Assembly (NCBI GenBank): GCA_008711295.1
Contig: VUYV01000122.1
Span: 1,989,172 to 2,053,171, forward strand
DNA: 64,000 nucleotides
Reading direction: 5' to 3'
Source of the DNA: Anarhynchus alexandrinus
Lineage: Eukaryota > Chordata > Aves > Charadriiformes > Charadriidae
Shown here: in pieces, positions 61,350 through 64,000 of the stretch
How positions within the stretch are numbered: position 1 is the stretch's first letter
Layout of the letters: every line of letters starts with the position of its first letter
Translations under genes and position numbers: made by a program
The notes under the pieces: model-generated
The model's input: the letters and a program-made list of their open reading frames with translations, nothing else
What the model was told of the DNA's origin: nothing
The model's database searches: none

Positions 61350-64000
61350 TCAGCTTATAAGTGAAAAGGCAGAAAAATACAGAAACACCTTTCTCTTTCT
61401 GATATAGAAGCTGGAGAAGGTAAGTTCCTTTTTATGCCATTGCAGTAACCAGATGCACAGAAGACTGGAGAAACTGAAAAGTAGATTCAACCTTACAATT
61501 TTTAAGCAACATTTTTGAGGGCCTATATTTACCAATGCCCCAGGAACCTGTGGAGTGAAAAACAGAAGGCAGTTTAGGAGTTGTCTCCTGTTGGAAAAAA
61601 CGATTTAATCTTTTTTTGATCCTTTTAGCCCTATTATTCAGTGTACCAGTACAGGTTGCTTTAAAAAGTTTGTCTTCTGATTTCTCTTATAGGAAAATTG
61701 CTACAAACCAAGAAAGGTCTTCAAATGAGTTTTCTCCATACTCAATAAAATAATGTTATAAACTCTAAAAAAAATTGTCATAGAAAATATACTGAAAAAA
61801 CCACCACCTTTTAGAAGTCAGAAAGACTACTTTCTGACAACATTAAGTTTATACTCTAAGTTCCAAAAGTCTTTTTGTCACACATATCTTTCTTCTTTGA
61901 AAAATATTTTTATTAGCCTCAGTTTTTAATTGTGGAAAACATTTGTGAGGGTTCCTCAGTGCTCATTATGTTATCTGTTCCTTTTTCATTAAAATCAAAG
62001 TAGCATACACAGGTGAATTTTTTTCACCAACCTGCACATTCTGGTCACATCCATTATTTTTCACATGGCGAAACAAATCTCATAAGATAGAAGCAGATGG
62101 TGACATCTTCCCAGTACTATCAAATCAAATTGAGACAGCAAAAATAAACATTAGTCCCAAGCTTAGAAACTAGGTGAACATTCTGCCTTCTGAAAAGCTG
62201 TGCCAATTTCTTTAGAAACCATGAAGAAAATAATGTTGATTAAGAAATAACTATGCATCTCCAAAAAGAATTCTTATGAGACATTAGTTTACTGGAGACA
62301 TGAGACTACCTTGTACTTAATCTTCTATATCAAGATGGGTTTCGTTTCAAAAGAGTGAACACTCTCCCTCTGCTCTTTGTGTTGAGAAAGTGCTCTGAAC
62401 AATAATAATTCTGTGTCACCTGAGGTTCACTATTTGAAATTCAAGAACTACAAGTAATATTTGCACTGTTTCTTCAACCTCTCTATGGAACAATAAAAAT
62501 CCCTAAAATATGCAGTAAAAATATTGTTACTATATGATGAAAATCCACATAGTAAATATCATCTAATTTCACTGACTTACTAGCAACATCAAAATATGGT
62601 TCTGCATTTTTCTCCTTTTATTAATTTATTTCATGTATTAGTTTTTTCACCACTCAAAAAACTTGTACCATGGTACATGACAAACAACTGCAGGAAGAAA
62701 AACAAATGCACTGGGAATATAACATATACACTAGATTGCATCAGCCTTAGGTATACTTCTGATTTTGAGCATAAAGTATAAGGAAAAAACATTTTCTTTG
62801 GTTTAGGACTTGAAGCATATTTGCTAGTAGGAAAGGCTAAACTGAACTCATTTTGGTACAATGAAATAAAACTATCACTTTCTAAGATTTCACTCTGGCA
62901 AACCCCATTTTCTTTCCTCTTTCCCGTCTTCCTGTCCACCACCCATACAATTATATCTCCTGCATTTGGCCAATGCAAGTTAGCTTGTCTAATCAAAAGA
63001 GTGAGGACACTAGACTGTCTCAAAGAAATGATTACCAAACTTTTTAACATAGGTCAAGTCTCTCCTTGCTCTCCAGCCCACTCTCCCTCAACTTTTTTTT
63101 TTTTTTAATTAGCCCTTGTTTCTGTATGTAATATTTTCATCTCAAATGATTACTTTTGGTAAAATTGTATGTAACAGAAAATTGATTATATTGCTAATGG
63201 AAAAGCAAGGCAATGGACTGAAAAGTGGTACTGTTGCTATCTTGCAAAACTGTTGCCTTTGACAGAATAATGTAAATAAAAATGCCTACAACATTTATAC
63301 TTTTATGTGACAGTTGAATAGTGAGTGGAGCAGTGGAAAAGAAGAGGTTTCATGAGAAGTAAGCTGGGACAATAACTTTGCATTTGTGTGATACTGGTAT
63401 CATATATTTTATAGATAGGAAGAATAACTCAATTCAGGCAGAAATATTTAGCAGTCCCTCTCATGTGGAATTCTCTCTTTGTTATTTTCCAGAGGGTGAC
63501 TTATCCTCTAAAAAATATGTTGCACAACCCATTATGTGTCTTGATACTCATCACAAAATAAATGTTATGACAAATTAATTTGATGAAAAGATACCGTGAA
63601 AAATATCAGAGCATAAGTGAAAAGTGTTATAATTAACAGTGTTCATAAATGAGAAATTGTTCTCCTTAGTGTAGTCAAAAGCAGTTTGTATTTTAAATTT
63701 TGGTATACTGTGTACCTGGCTGACATAAGTTGTATCATCTAAACTTTAGATGGCACAATCTTAGGTCACTAACAGGGTGTGTAGTAGATGTGCTAACACA
63801 GGGCTGAGGGAAAGAAAATCCTCTTGTGTTGATGAATAATAATAACATTAATCTTATAATTTGGTACTGTGTTTTGTGGGGGGGAATGTCAATCTTACAT
63901 TGATTCCTTTTGTCATTCCATCAAATTCTCCCATAATTTTGGGAATGTGAGAGAAACACAAAAGGTTACTGTTATCAAAATGTTGCTGCCATCTATACTG
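61350..64000. other. AT-rich DNA without an assignable gene
   Basis: A minus-strand open frame of 139 codons (62631-63050) is the longest here. It has mixed hydrophobic and basic content, no splice support and no family match, so I do not call it a gene. No transposon is recognised. Confidence 0.5.

Noticed and set aside
62631..63050. 139-codon minus-strand open frame
   Set aside because: No splice signals consistent with coding use, no recognisable motif, and AT-rich composition makes a chance frame of this length possible.
1..64000. CRISPR arrays, prokaryotic defence or mobile systems, rRNA and tRNA genes
   Set aside because: No spaced palindromic repeats, no operon-like gene packing and no recognisable structural RNA; the window is vertebrate nuclear DNA.

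Overview
The window looks like nuclear DNA of a bird (or close sauropsid relative) from a draft assembly. The evidence is CR1 LINE retrotransposons with the typical ATTCTATG octamer tail, a solo LTR of a type I associate with avian genomes, long AT-rich non-coding stretches, vertebrate splice signals and a 32-base run of N at 5429-5460. There is no bacterial, phage or CRISPR architecture and no rRNA or tRNA gene that I can see. Nothing allows a species call.

Layout. 1-6.9 kb is AT-rich DNA with a GT microsatellite, a 22-bp tandem duplication and the assembly gap. 6.95-9.25 kb is a plus-strand CR1 fragment split by a younger minus-strand CR1 (7681-8943), with a 6-bp target duplication. 9.3-25 kb is mostly featureless. 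25.0-54.9 kb holds a chain of minus-strand exon-like segments separated by AT-rich intronic sequence with simple repeats. 55.8-56.85 kb is a solo LTR of an old endogenous retrovirus, with a 4-bp target duplication. 57.37-61.35 kb is a long degraded minus-strand CR1 covering remnants of ORF1 (esterase-like) and ORF2 (endonuclease and reverse transcriptase). A plus-strand CR1 3' fragment is inserted in it at 59142-59545. 61.4-64 kb is again AT-rich and unassigned.

Main inference. Eleven minus-strand segments, from an ATG at 54922 to a TAA at 25037, have splice sites at their borders (some weak), one reading frame each, and matching phases at all ten junctions. Together they give 1,050 nt, or 349 residues. 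The first segment encodes a signal-peptide-like N-terminus. I do not recognise the protein, and single short segments are weak evidence: exon-like pieces also occur on the plus strand. It is a testable gene model, not an established gene.

Second main observation. The minus-strand CR1 copies at 8 kb and 58 kb are about 85-91% identical at their ends. They are about 99% identical over a 737-bp central tract that carries the same disabling mutations in both copies. This mosaic suggests gene conversion, or a shared defective source. The two copies are direct repeats flanking the candidate gene.
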